A stretch of 64,000 nt of DNA. It comes from Alistipes sp. Its GTDB lineage: Bacteria; Bacteroidota; Bacteroidia; Bacteroidales; Rikenellaceae. The position numbers and the translations under genes were made by a program. This document shows, piece by piece, positions 28,487 through 37,133 of this stretch; position 1 is the stretch's first letter; the number at the start of each line of letters is the position of its first letter. The stretch spans positions 39,226 to 103,225 of the forward strand of contig JAFVIB010000018.1 of assembly GCA_017474235.1 (NCBI GenBank). Reading direction: 5' to 3'. The notes under the pieces are model-generated. The model did no database searches. It was not told where the DNA came from and saw only the letters and a list, made by a program, of their open reading frames with translations.

Positions 28487-29215
28487 ATGCAGATTATCAA
28501 CGGTTTTAACCACATACCCACAATCACACACGCCGTGGCAACCGTAGGCTCCTATGACGGAGTACACTCGGGACACAAAGTTCTTATTGAGCAGGTTATT
28601 GCCCACGCAAAGGCGAGAGGTGGACAGAGCGTGGTACTGACCTTTGAGCCACATCCCAGAATTACACTTGGCAGAGCCGAGGGGTTGAAACTACTCTCGA
28701 CGGTCGAAGAGAAGGCACTGCTGCTTGAGCAGTTGGGAGTAGATTTTATGCTTATCATACCATTTACTTTAGAGTTCAGCCGACTATCTCACGCAGAGTT
28801 TATCGGTCAATATCTTATTGATAGAGTAGGCATTGAGGAACTTGTGATAGGGTATAACCACCATTTTGGTCACAACAAGTCGGGAGATTACGACTATCTT
28901 ACAACCAACATCCCGACACTCAAAGTTACACAGGTCGAACAGCAGAGGGTAGAGAACGATAAAGTCAGTTCGACCGTTATTCGCACGGCACTCTCAGAGG
29001 GCAATATCGAGTTGGCAGACAGGCTATTCGGACACCCTTATATTATATGCGGACAAAGCGATAGCAACGGCTTCTGCGCTACAAGCCAATATAAATTATT
29101 ACCACCAAAGGGCGACTATCAAGCTGTTGTAAACGGCAAATCAGATATGATAACTATCTGTGATAGTGGCATATACACCTCGGTAAAGAGCAATAAAATC
29201 ACAATTGAACTATGA
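28487..29215 (+). CDS. ribF: RibF-type FAD synthetase with shortened riboflavin-kinase domain
   Basis: Adenylylates FMN to FAD. The 242 residues hold the full FAD-synthetase nucleotidyltransferase domain (residues 1-180: TVGSYDGVHSGHK, EPHPR, YNHHFGHNKSGD, SSTVIR). The usual riboflavin-kinase domain should follow (about 125 residues, starting with G-x3-G-x3-GxPTAN), but only about 62 residues remain (181-242), and that phosphate/ATP loop is missing. The gene ends in a clean stop overlapped by the next ATG (ATGA), so this looks like real shortening and not a frameshift. The start at 28487 is chosen because the frame above it lies within rex. Confidence 0.88.
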   Translation: MQIINGFNHIPTITHAVATVGSYDGVHSGHKVLIEQVIAHAKARGGQSVVLTFEPHPRITLGRAEGLKLLSTVEEKALLLEQLGVDFMLIIPFTLEFSRLSHAEFIGQYLIDRVGIEELVIGYNHHFGHNKSGDYDYLTTNIPTLKVTQVEQQRVENDKVSSTVIRTALSEGNIELADRLFGHPYIICGQSDSNGFCATSQYKLLPPKGDYQAVVNGKSDMITICDSGIYTSVKSNKITIEL

Positions 29216-29619
29216 TTACTCACGATACTCAAATTCGCGTACTTTATCGCGATACAGACAAGATGGGAGTTGTATATCACGCCAACTATATCGTATTCTA
29301 CGAAGCTGCAAGAAACGAGATGTTCCGCGCCATAGGTCTGCCATACACCCTTCTTGAGAAGATGAATATAGTGATGCCCATTGTAGAGGTTGAGTCAAAA
29401 TATAAGGCTCCTGCATACTACGACGATTTGCTTACTGTCCGCTCAACAATAAAAGAGTTGCCCGAGGCGCGTGCTGTGGTAGAGTATGAGGTCTTTAACG
29501 AGGCAGGAACGCTACTTAATACGGGCAAAACGGTTCTTGGCTATGTCAATACAGAGCGTATGCGACCTTGTCGCGCTCCAAAAGAGTTTATAAATGAGTT
29601 GGAGAAATATTTTAAGTAG
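29212..29619 (+). CDS. Acyl-CoA thioesterase, 4HBT/YbgC family
   Basis: Single hotdog-fold thioesterase of 135 residues. The active-site region RDTDKMGVVYHANY carries the catalytic Asp and the conserved His-x-Asn-Tyr. Likely hydrolyses acyl-CoA esters in the cytosol. The ATG overlaps the ribF stop by 4 bases. Confidence 0.92.
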   Translation: MITHDTQIRVLYRDTDKMGVVYHANYIVFYEAARNEMFRAIGLPYTLLEKMNIVMPIVEVESKYKAPAYYDDLLTVRSTIKELPEARAVVEYEVFNEAGTLLNTGKTVLGYVNTERMRPCRAPKEFINELEKYFK

Positions 29620-30238
29620 CAGGGTAGTAATACCCCTCTTTTTACTCTCTGCTGCGCTCTACTTCGGGCGTGGTATTTTCGGATGCACTGAGCAGTGGTG
29701 GATGGACTTTACAAAAGCATTGCCGGTAGCATTACTTGGTATAACTACTTGGTTTGCAGGCGGTAATAAGATGTTACCTATAGCATTACTTTTATCGGCT
29801 TGTGGTGATATCGCAGGCGAACACGGGGCTTTCCTTTGGCAGATTGGTCTCTTTGCTATTGCTCACATAGCCTTTATTCTCTACTTCTCTCGCAAGGCAA
29901 AAGTAAGCAAGCAACGACTTACGATGGTAGCACTTTGGGGCTTGATAATGCTTCTCTTTGGGGGATTTATCCTCTTCCATATTGACAACACTATAATCCG
30001 CATTGCCTGCTCGATATACATTCTGATTATAGGCTCAATGACTGCTGCGACACTACTTATCGAGTCAAAGTATAGATGGTGTTACATTATCGGCGCGCTA
30101 ATATTCGTATTCTCAGATAGTTGTATTGCGTGGAATCGCTTTGTAGAGCACTTTGAAGGTGCAGGTATTGCGATTATGACGACATACTTTGCAGCTCAAC
30201 TAATCTTTGCCACACTCTACCTGAACGACAAAAAGTAG
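29594..30238 (+). CDS. YhhN family membrane protein (lysoplasmalogenase-like)
   Basis: A 214-residue protein with seven to eight membrane segments and the YhhN signature LLLSACGDIAG near residue 73 with FAIAHIAFILYF after it. Eukaryotic relatives hydrolyse lysoplasmalogen; bacterial activity is unproved. It overlaps the thioesterase by 26 bases and closes the operon. Its TAG stop is in the stem of a 10-base hairpin. Confidence 0.85.
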   Translation: MSWRNILSSRVVIPLFLLSAALYFGRGIFGCTEQWWMDFTKALPVALLGITTWFAGGNKMLPIALLLSACGDIAGEHGAFLWQIGLFAIAHIAFILYFSRKAKVSKQRLTMVALWGLIMLLFGGFILFHIDNTIIRIACSIYILIIGSMTAATLLIESKYRWCYIIGALIFVFSDSCIAWNRFVEHFEGAGIAIMTTYFAAQLIFATLYLNDKK

Positions 30239-30259
30239 CATCTATAAATATAGATGCTA
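30236..30259. other. Hairpin at the end of the YhhN gene
   Basis: TAGCATCTAT/ATAGATGCTA with a 4-base loop. It starts on the TAG stop codon. On the plus strand it is followed by A, not T, so it may be a poor terminator or a processing signal. Confidence 0.6.
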
Positions 30260-30278
30260 AAAAAATTATCTGCAAAAT

Positions 30279-30323
30279 AACTAATGTTTTAGTTGGAAAA
30301 CTAAATATTTAGTTATACCTTTG
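30279..30323 (+). promoter_or_regulatory. blaI-type promoter with two tandem operators
   Basis: Two sites of the form AACTAA-N4-TTAGTT lie at 30279-30294 and 30299-30314, 20 bases apart. The -33 TTG (30293-30295) and -7 TACCTTTG (30316-30323) have a 20-base spacer. The first site covers the -33 element and the second fills the spacer, so a bound BlaI-type dimer would block transcription of its own gene pair. Confidence 0.75.
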
Positions 30324-30362
30324 TCATCGGAAAATGATTTGAACTGATAAAATTTTGTAACT

Positions 30363-30734
30363 ATGAATACCAAAACACAGGAACTTACACGCGCGGAACT
30401 TGAGATTATGCAGATACTTTGGCAGATAGAGAAGGGTTTTGTGAACGACATTCGTGAGACTATGCCCACACCAAAACCTGCATACAATACTGTCTCGACC
30501 ATCATCCGCATACTTGAGAAGAAGGGTTTTGTGGCGCACCGAGCATACGGTAAGAGTCACGAATACTATCCGCTTATCTCGCGCACAGAGTACACAAGCA
30601 GCTTTATGACAAGCGTTGTGAATAACTTCTTTGGTGGTTCAATTGGCAATATGGTCAGCTTTCTGTCGCACGACAAGGGTATATCTGTAAGTGAGGCAAA
30701 TGAGATTATTAAGATGTTAAAAGAGGAGAAGTAG
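30363..30734 (+). CDS. BlaI/MecI/CopY family transcriptional repressor
   Basis: A 123-residue winged-helix repressor. The DNA-binding part includes LTRAELEIMQILW, the recognition segment PKPAYNTVSTIIRILEKKGFVAH and YYPLISR before the C-terminal dimer helices. BlaI-type repressors are cut by a BlaR1-type partner protease when a signal arrives, and the partner is encoded two bases downstream. The upstream tandem sites are its likely targets. Confidence 0.93.
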   Translation: MNTKTQELTRAELEIMQILWQIEKGFVNDIRETMPTPKPAYNTVSTIIRILEKKGFVAHRAYGKSHEYYPLISRTEYTSSFMTSVVNNFFGGSIGNMVSFLSHDKGISVSEANEIIKMLKEEK

Positions 30735-30735
30735 T

Positions 30736-32454
30736 ATGTACGCTGTTGAAACGATTATATGTAGTGCGCTCTTCTATGCACTCTATAGGCTACTATTGGA
30801 GGGCAGGGTGGCGCATAGCGTAGCAAGGGCATATCTTGTGCTATCGGTGCTACTGTCGGCTGTAATTCCGATGCTCGAACTGCCTATACTTCCACCGGAA
30901 GAGATGGCGCAGATTGCGGCAAACACTATGGAGTTTACAGAGGTGGCTACAGAAAGTGCCGAAAGTGGAGCTATAGAGCATATCTTTGATTGGTATTTTG
31001 CGTTACAGGTGGTCTATATTGCGGTTGTATTACTCTTTATTATTCGGTTTGGAGTAAGTGCTGCGAAGATTTATAAGTTGCGCAGACAGAGCAAGTTAAG
31101 CTGCTATCGTCGTGTTGATGTGGCAGAGAGTGCGAACATTGCCGAGCCATTCAGCTTTATCCGTACGATATTTGTCCAAAGAGGCGAAAGACGCGAGCAG
31201 GTGCTACTGCACGAGTATAGCCATATATCGCACAACCACACTTTTGAGCGTCTATTTTTTGAGTTTTCGCGCTGCGTAATGTGGTTTAATCCATTTGTGC
31301 ATCTTATGGGTAATTCTGCTTCGCAAGTACATGAGTGGCAGGCTGATAGCGATGTTATCAGTGCAGGCTTCGATATTAACGAATATAGACAAATCATTTT
31401 CCACCAACTCTTCGGGTATAGTCCGGATATTACCTGCGGGTTGAATAAAAGTTTAACCAAAAAACGATTTATTATGATGACTACATTTAAAAGGGGAAAA
31501 TTTCCTCTGCTGCGCATCTGTGCAGTAATTCCGATTGTGGTGGCTATGATTTTTGCTTTCGGTGCAGTTGCAGCAAAGGCAGAGCAGAACACCGTAGAGC
31601 CTATAGCTAACCAAACGCCTAAAACTATTGTTGAGATACGCAATGGCGGTAAAGAGATTCTGCTCAATGAAAAAACGGCAACAATAGAGCAACTCCCTGA
31701 GCTGGTAAAACAATCAGAAGACAAGGTCGTTACTATTGTAGCAGACGATGATGTACCGATGGGTGCTGTTGCAGATGTTAAGGCGGCTCTGCGTGAGAGC
31801 GGTGTAACAAAGGTAAACTACAGCAAGGCAGAGAGCAAAACTGAGCAGAGCAATATCTCTGTGACTATCAATAGCAATGGAGATACAAAGTCTGATGAAG
31901 TTGCCGAAGTTAAAGAGGCTCTGCGCGAGAGTGGCGTAACAAAGGTAAACTACAGCTCTACTGAGCCAAAGTCCGAAACAAAGACCGTCAAAGCGCGTAA
32001 CATCTTGATTGTCAACATTGATACCAATGGCACTGTCTCAGTTCGAGGCAAGGAGTTTACAAACGAAAATAAGCTCAAGCGCGAGGTAAAGAAGTTCATC
32101 CACAATTTCCGCCTACTGACGCTAAATACCAGAGCATTACGTGTCATAAGAATCAGTGGTGGTAGGCAGTATGACAAGAACTCAGAGTTTACCACAACTG
32201 CTGTTAAAATGGGCGAAGGCGTAAGTATGGCTTGCCCTGTAAGCAAGGGTATTGTGAGCATCAACAGTGAGCTACCGATGAAAGATCCTACTGTCGAGAG
32301 TGTATCAAATGCTGTATATGAAGCATTTATGGAGCTGCGCGAGAAGATGGCGCACAGAATTTACAACAAGAGCTACGACAAGCTTGACGAGGCACAAAAA
32401 GCAGAGATTGACAAAGTGGTACCTATCAATATCTCGCTTGCAGAGAAAAAGTAG
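30736..32454 (+). CDS. BlaR1-like M56 membrane protease with ExbD-like C-terminal domains
   Basis: The N-terminal half (residues 1-280) is a BlaR1/MecR1-type M56 metalloprotease: membrane segments at about 3-20, 30-50, 88-108 and 258-280, HEYSH zinc motif at 159-163 and a further Glu at 200. Instead of a penicillin-binding sensor, the outside part has an ExbD-like domain (about 298-363, ending in VKAALRESGVTKVNYS), a second copy of that last motif 44 residues on (390-407), and a longer stretch (421-568). The end of that stretch (AFMELREKMAH, YDKLDEAQKAEIDK) matches the ExbD form seen in Bacteroidales. TonB-ended M56 proteins are known in this phylum; an ExbD-ended one is unusual. Signal and target are unknown. 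Confidence 0.85.
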   Translation: MYAVETIICSALFYALYRLLLEGRVAHSVARAYLVLSVLLSAVIPMLELPILPPEEMAQIAANTMEFTEVATESAESGAIEHIFDWYFALQVVYIAVVLLFIIRFGVSAAKIYKLRRQSKLSCYRRVDVAESANIAEPFSFIRTIFVQRGERREQVLLHEYSHISHNHTFERLFFEFSRCVMWFNPFVHLMGNSASQVHEWQADSDVISAGFDINEYRQIIFHQLFGYSPDITCGLNKSLTKKRFIMMTTFKRGKFPLLRICAVIPIVVAMIFAFGAVAAKAEQNTVEPIANQTPKTIVEIRNGGKEILLNEKTATIEQLPELVKQSEDKVVTIVADDDVPMGAVADVKAALRESGVTKVNYSKAESKTEQSNISVTINSNGDTKSDEVAEVKEALRESGVTKVNYSSTEPKSETKTVKARNILIVNIDTNGTVSVRGKEFTNENKLKREVKKFIHNFRLLTLNTRALRVIRISGGRQYDKNSEFTTTAVKMGEGVSMACPVSKGIVSINSELPMKDPTVESVSNAVYEAFMELREKMAHRIYNKSYDKLDEAQKAEIDKVVPINISLAEKK

Positions 32455-32457
32455 TAT

Positions 32458-32484
32458 AAGGCGTCGATTTTTCGACGCCTTTTC
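32458..32484 (+). terminator. Terminator after the BlaR1-like gene
   Basis: AAGGCGTCGA/TCGACGCCTT with a TTTT loop, followed by T. Confidence 0.8.
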
Positions 32485-32578
32485 TGTCACATTCTGCCAA
32501 AGTGGCAGAGAGTAGTGCTGTGGCACAGCGTTTGATTAGAGGGTTGTCTAAAATGCAAACAATAAATATTATAATATT

Positions 32579-34648
32579 ATGACAACTATCAAAAATGGTA
32601 AAATCGGGGTAACGACAGACAATATCTTCCCCGTAATCAAGAAGTTTCTCTACTCAGACCACGAAATTTTCTTGCGTGAGCTTGTATCGAATGCGGTAGA
32701 TGCCACTCAGAAGCTCAAGACACTCGCATCATCGGGTGTTTTCAATGGAGAGTTGGGCAATACAGATATTAATGTCAGCGTAGATAGCGACAAGAAGATT
32801 CTTACAATCACCGACCGCGGTATAGGTATGACAGCCGAGGAGGTTGATAAGTATATCAACCAAATAGCCTTCTCTGGCGCAGGCGAATTTCTTGAGAAGT
32901 ATCAAAATCAATCGATAATCGGTCACTTCGGACTCGGTTTTTACTCTGCCTTTATGGTATCTGACAAGGTTGAGATTTTCACTCAGTCTTACAAAGAGGG
33001 CTCAAAGGCTGTACATTGGAGCTGCAATGGCTCGCCTGAGTTTGAGTTGGAGGAGATGGAAGAGAGCCGTGATCGCGGTACAACAATCGTTCTCCACCTC
33101 TCGGAGGATTGCGCAGAGTATGCATCTGAGAGCAAGGTTAGTGACCTGCTGAAGAAGTACTGCCACTTCCTGCCTATTCCGATTGTATTTGGCAAGGTTA
33201 AGGAGTGGAAAGATGGCAAGTATGTAGATACAGATAAGGACAATGTTATCAACAATACAACGCCACTTTGGACAGTTAAGCCGGCAGATATTACAGAGCA
33301 GCAGTACAAGGATTTCTATCAGGAGCTATATCCGATGTCTGACGAGCCTCTGTTCTACATCCACCTCAATATCGACTATCCGTTCAACCTGACAGGCATT
33401 CTCTACTTCCCGAAGATTCACAACAACTTCGAGATTCAGAAGAACAAGATTCAGCTATACTGCAATCAGGTATTTGTAACCGATCAGGTAGAGGGTATTG
33501 TACCGGAGTATCTGACTCTGTTACACGGAGTTATCGACTCTCCGGATATTCCGCTCAATGTATCGCGCTCATACTTGCAGTCAGACAGTAATGTAAAGAA
33601 AATTTCAAGCTATATCACCCGCAAAGTCGCAGATCGCCTTGCTGAGTTGTTTAACACTATGCGTGAGGAGTATGAGCAGAAGTGGGACGACCTGAAGATA
33701 TTTATACAGTACGGTACTCTCACAGATGAGAAGTTTGCCGAGAAGTCGCCACAGTTTATGCTTTGGAAGAGTATCGATGGTAAGTACTTCACTCCTGATG
33801 AGTTCCGCGCAGCTGTTGTAGATAATCAGACCGACAAGAACGACACTCTGATTCTGCTCTACACAGACGATGTTGAGGGTAAACACTCATTTATCGAGGC
33901 TGCCAAGGCAAAGGGTTATCAGGTGCTCCAAATGGGAGGTCAGCTCGACAGCCACTACATCAATTGGTACGAGAGTAAGAATGAGAAGGTGCGCTTTGTT
34001 CGCGTAGATAGCGATATTATCGAGCGTCTGATACAGAAGAAGGAGGAGTTGAAAATATCTCTCTCCGAGAGCCAGCAGAGCCTTCTGCGTCCCGTATTCG
34101 ACAGCCAGCTGCCGGAGGATGAGAAGATTCACTACAACATCACCTTCGAGGCTATGGAGCAGAACGAACAGCCTGTTATCATTACTCAGGATGAGTTTAT
34201 GCGCCGAATGAAGGAGATGGCTGCAACAAGTGGCGGCAGTATGAGCCAATTCTACGGACAGATGCCTGACAACTTCACTATCGCAGTCAATGGCAACCAT
34301 CCGATTGTCCACACAATTCTTGAGGATGTCGAGAAGAGCTACGGTGACAAACTTAAGAGCATCACTAAGAAGATTGACGCAGCAACAGCCGAAGAGAATC
34401 GCTTTGAGGAGCTTATTAAGGGCAAGAAGGAGGATGAACTGACTGCCGAGGAGAAGGCTATGCGCACAGAGCTGTCAGAGAAGGTTACACGCCTTACTGA
34501 TGAGCGTAATACCCGCCTGCGCGAGATTGGTAAAGAGAATAACCTTGTTCGCCAGATTATCGACCTTGCGCTGCTCTCAAACGGTATGCTGAAGGGCAAA
34601 AACCTCACAGACTTTATCCAGCGCTCTATCTCACTTATCGAGAAATAG
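32579..34648 (+). CDS. htpG: Molecular chaperone HtpG (Hsp90)
   Basis: ATP-driven chaperone of the Hsp90 family. GHKL ATPase motifs: IFLRELVSNAVDA, DRGIGM and GHFGLGFYSAFM; the middle domain (about 240-450) has the conserved NVSRSYLQ, and the C-terminal dimer part has LALLSNGMLKG. The 689 residues exceed E. coli's 624, as is usual in Bacteroidetes. It stands alone between two terminators; no heat-shock-specific promoter element could be recognised. Confidence 0.97.
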   Translation: MTTIKNGKIGVTTDNIFPVIKKFLYSDHEIFLRELVSNAVDATQKLKTLASSGVFNGELGNTDINVSVDSDKKILTITDRGIGMTAEEVDKYINQIAFSGAGEFLEKYQNQSIIGHFGLGFYSAFMVSDKVEIFTQSYKEGSKAVHWSCNGSPEFELEEMEESRDRGTTIVLHLSEDCAEYASESKVSDLLKKYCHFLPIPIVFGKVKEWKDGKYVDTDKDNVINNTTPLWTVKPADITEQQYKDFYQELYPMSDEPLFYIHLNIDYPFNLTGILYFPKIHNNFEIQKNKIQLYCNQVFVTDQVEGIVPEYLTLLHGVIDSPDIPLNVSRSYLQSDSNVKKISSYITRKVADRLAELFNTMREEYEQKWDDLKIFIQYGTLTDEKFAEKSPQFMLWKSIDGKYFTPDEFRAAVVDNQTDKNDTLILLYTDDVEGKHSFIEAAKAKGYQVLQMGGQLDSHYINWYESKNEKVRFVRVDSDIIERLIQKKEELKISLSESQQSLLRPVFDSQLPEDEKIHYNITFEAMEQNEQPVIITQDEFMRRMKEMAATSGGSMSQFYGQMPDNFTIAVNGNHPIVHTILEDVEKSYGDKLKSITKKIDAATAEENRFEELIKGKKEDELTAEEKAMRTELSEKVTRLTDERNTRLREIGKENNLVRQIIDLALLSNGMLKGKNLTDFIQRSISLIEK

Positions 34649-34666
34649 GGTAGTGTTTTAAAAACG

Positions 34667-34697
34667 AAAAGGAGTTGTATTTTACAACTCCTTTTTT
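34667..34697 (+). terminator. htpG terminator
   Basis: AAAAGGAGTTGTA/TACAACTCCTTTT with a three-base loop and extra T. Confidence 0.88.
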
Positions 34698-34797
34698 CTG
34701 TTATCTACCCAATACCTCACGCCAATATATAAAATACTGATTACAAATAAAGTATTTACAAATGTAGAAATAATTTCCGCAACAACCAACTTTTTAC

Positions 34798-34805
34798 TAC
34801 CTTTG
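34798..34805 (+). promoter_or_regulatory. Probable -7 box of the acyltransferase operon
   Basis: TACCTTTG, 19 bases before the ATG. No TTG at the normal spacing. Confidence 0.45.
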
Positions 34806-34824
34806 TATAAAATATATCAGAGGT

Positions 34825-35925
34825 ATGGGTAATAATAGAGTTGTTTTTCTTGACTATCTGCGTGTTGTAGCCTGTTTTATGGTTATGCTGGTACACTGCT
34901 GCGAGCCATTCTATCTTGGTGGTAACGGAACTTATATTGCCAACAGTTACGATGCGCTGTGGGTTACAATTATCGACTCGGCATTACGCTGTGCTGTGCC
35001 ACTATTTATTATGACATCGAGCTACCTGCTCTTTCCAATAAAGGGAGAGACTTCTGCTTTCTTCCGTCGTCGTGCAGTGCGCGTTTTAGTACCATTTGCA
35101 GTGTGGAGCATACTCTATGCCGTAGTTCCGATGTGGGGTTGCAGCGAGGGATTTGATTGGAAGCAAAACCTTGCAAATCTGACACTTAACCTCAATATGC
35201 ACGCGGGGCATCTGTGGTTTGTATATATGCTTATAGGTGTATATATCGCAATGCCGCTCCTCTCTCCGTGGATTGAGAAGGTATCAAAGCGTGGCGAACA
35301 GATATTCATTGCAGCGTGGGCTGTCACAACCCTCGTGCCATTTCTGCATCAGGCAGCCCTTGCTCTCTTTGGTCGCGCAGAGGTCTATGGCGAGGCTAAT
35401 TGGAACGAATTTGGCACTCTATACTACATCAGCGGCTTTATAGGTTATGTAGTCCTTGCGCACTACATCCGCACATATATAGATTGGAGCTGGGAAAAGA
35501 CGCTCGCTGTGGCTCTACCGATGTGGATTGTGGGCTATGCAGTTGCTGCGGTATGGTTTTGGCTACAAATCCCGACAGAGTATCCCGTAAACGAGTCTAT
35601 TGACCTTGCGGTATTTATGGAGCAGAGTTGGCGTTTCTGCTCGACAAGCGTAGCAATGACAGCTGTGGCGATGTTCCTGATATTCAAGAAGATAAATTGT
35701 TCAGGTGTTGTATATCGCAACATCATACAACCTATCTCGAAAGTCAGCTACGGCATCTACCTGATGCATATGTTTGCACTTGTGGCTATCTTTGCATTTG
35801 TACCGGCTTGGGGTATGGCTACTCCGTGGACTATAGTGACTATTGCCACACTTACATTTATTCTCTGCTCGGTTGTGGCAGTGGTAATCTCAAAACTCCC
35901 GGGCGGAAAGTATATCGTAGGATGA
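34825..35925 (+). CDS. Acyltransferase family 3 membrane protein
   Basis: A 366-residue integral membrane O-acyltransferase, about ten helices. FLDYLRVVACFMVMLVHCCEPF holds the catalytic His of the acyltransferase_3 family, and the following RRRAVRVLVPF loop is also typical. Such enzymes acetylate or succinylate surface sugars or peptidoglycan precursors; the substrate cannot be told. It overlaps the following M15 gene start by 4 bases. Confidence 0.9.
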   Translation: MGNNRVVFLDYLRVVACFMVMLVHCCEPFYLGGNGTYIANSYDALWVTIIDSALRCAVPLFIMTSSYLLFPIKGETSAFFRRRAVRVLVPFAVWSILYAVVPMWGCSEGFDWKQNLANLTLNLNMHAGHLWFVYMLIGVYIAMPLLSPWIEKVSKRGEQIFIAAWAVTTLVPFLHQAALALFGRAEVYGEANWNEFGTLYYISGFIGYVVLAHYIRTYIDWSWEKTLAVALPMWIVGYAVAAVWFWLQIPTEYPVNESIDLAVFMEQSWRFCSTSVAMTAVAMFLIFKKINCSGVVYRNIIQPISKVSYGIYLMHMFALVAIFAFVPAWGMATPWTIVTIATLTFILCSVVAVVISKLPGGKYIVG

Positions 35926-36611
35926 TGAAGGGCGTTTTACTATCAATATTGCTACTATTTGCCATTCAGGCTAAAGGCGAGGGTTGGCGTGCAGGTGATG
36001 TAGTAACCCGTAGTCAGATAGAGAGTTACGGCATTGATAGGCTATTTGTTGCAGAGCCTATAAGTGACGAAATTTTCGAGAGAATGGCAGGCAAGAGTTA
36101 CAAGGCAGAGTGTACCATTCCTCGCAATGAATTGCGCTATATCAGGGCTTTACATATCACAAATGAGGGTATAATCAAGGTGGGCGAGATGGTGGTAAAC
36201 AGAGCTATCAGCGATGATATTATCTACATACTGCGTCGGCTCTTTGATGCAGAATATGCGATAGAGCGGATGGAGCTTGTAGATAACTACAACGCTGATG
36301 ATGAGGCATCTATGGCTGCAAATAACTCCTCGGCTTTCAACTTCAGAACAACCCCTGGAGGAACACGCCTATCGGCGCATAGCAGAGGTATGGCTGTCGA
36401 TATAAACCCTCTCTACAACCCCTATGTAAAGGTTAATGGTGGCAAGGTTATTGTCGCACCAAAGAGTGCAGATGGTTATATTGACCGTAACAAAACCTTC
36501 CCATACAAGATTTGTAAAGGCGACCTCTGTTGCCGTCTATTTGCAGAGCGAGGATTTGAATGGGGCGGAGATTACAGAACAATTAAGGACTATCAACACT
36601 TTGAAAAATAG
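35922..36611 (+). CDS. M15 family peptidase (D-alanyl-D-alanine carboxypeptidase-like)
   Basis: A 229-residue exported protein starting MMKGVLLSILLLF (signal peptide to about residue 18). Zinc ligands of the M15/VanY-like fold are visible: RLSAHSRGMAVDINPL (His and Asp) and the last His in DYQHFEK, with the catalytic Glu/Trp in GFEWGGDY. It may trim peptidoglycan cross-bridges. The frame continues upstream inside the acyltransferase in another register; the coupled ATG at 35922 is the right start. Confidence 0.9.
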   Translation: MMKGVLLSILLLFAIQAKGEGWRAGDVVTRSQIESYGIDRLFVAEPISDEIFERMAGKSYKAECTIPRNELRYIRALHITNEGIIKVGEMVVNRAISDDIIYILRRLFDAEYAIERMELVDNYNADDEASMAANNSSAFNFRTTPGGTRLSAHSRGMAVDINPLYNPYVKVNGGKVIVAPKSADGYIDRNKTFPYKICKGDLCCRLFAERGFEWGGDYRTIKDYQHFEK

Positions 36612-36617
36612 AGAATT

Positions 36618-37064
36618 ATGCTGAAAATTGGAGATAAAATGCCGTATTTCGAGGTTATCAACCAGCACGGCGAGAAGATTACATCAAACTCACTCTTGGG
36701 TCGTAAAACAATCATCTACTTCTACCCAAAAGACAACACAAGTGGTTGTACAGCAGAGGCTTGCAACCTTCGTGACAACTATGAGGCTCTTACAGCAAAG
36801 GGATACAATGTTGTCGGCGTGAGCAAAGATAGCGCAGAGTCACACCGTAAGTTTATAGACAAATACTCGCTTCCTTTCACGCTGCTTGCGGATACTACAA
36901 CAGATATGCAACAAGCATTTGGCGTATGGGGCGAGAAGAGTCTCTATGGTCGTAAGTATATGGGCACTATGCGCCGCACATTCATCTTCGACGAGCAGGG
37001 GATACTGACCGAGATTATCGAAAAGGTCAATACCAAAGACCACGCTGCACAGATTCTCGGCTAA
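36618..37064 (+). CDS. bcp: Thioredoxin-dependent peroxiredoxin (Bcp/PrxQ)
   Basis: Reduces peroxides using thioredoxin. Peroxidatic Cys44 and resolving Cys49 (TSGCTAEACNLRD) match the E. coli Bcp pair, and RRTFIFD near the end is conserved. The 148 residues are typical. It starts 6 bases after the M15 gene and converges on trxA, its likely reductant. Confidence 0.95.
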   Translation: MLKIGDKMPYFEVINQHGEKITSNSLLGRKTIIYFYPKDNTSGCTAEACNLRDNYEALTAKGYNVVGVSKDSAESHRKFIDKYSLPFTLLADTTTDMQQAFGVWGEKSLYGRKYMGTMRRTFIFDEQGILTEIIEKVNTKDHAAQILG

Positions 37065-37084
37065 TACCTACACCGAAACAAAAA

Positions 37085-37115
37085 AATGGGGACTAAATAG
37101 CTTTTAGTCCCCATT
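37085..37115. terminator. Bidirectional terminator between bcp and trxA
   Basis: AATGGGGACTAAA/TTTAGTCCCCATT with a five-base loop, flanked by A-rich sequence on one side. Confidence 0.85.
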
Positions 37116-37133
37116 GCTCTATGTAATAGATAA

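Noticed and set aside
35628-35921. Upstream extension of the M15 peptidase frame
   Set aside because: It lies in the acyltransferase gene in another register and lacks a signal peptide; the coupled ATG at 35922 starts a proper signal peptide.
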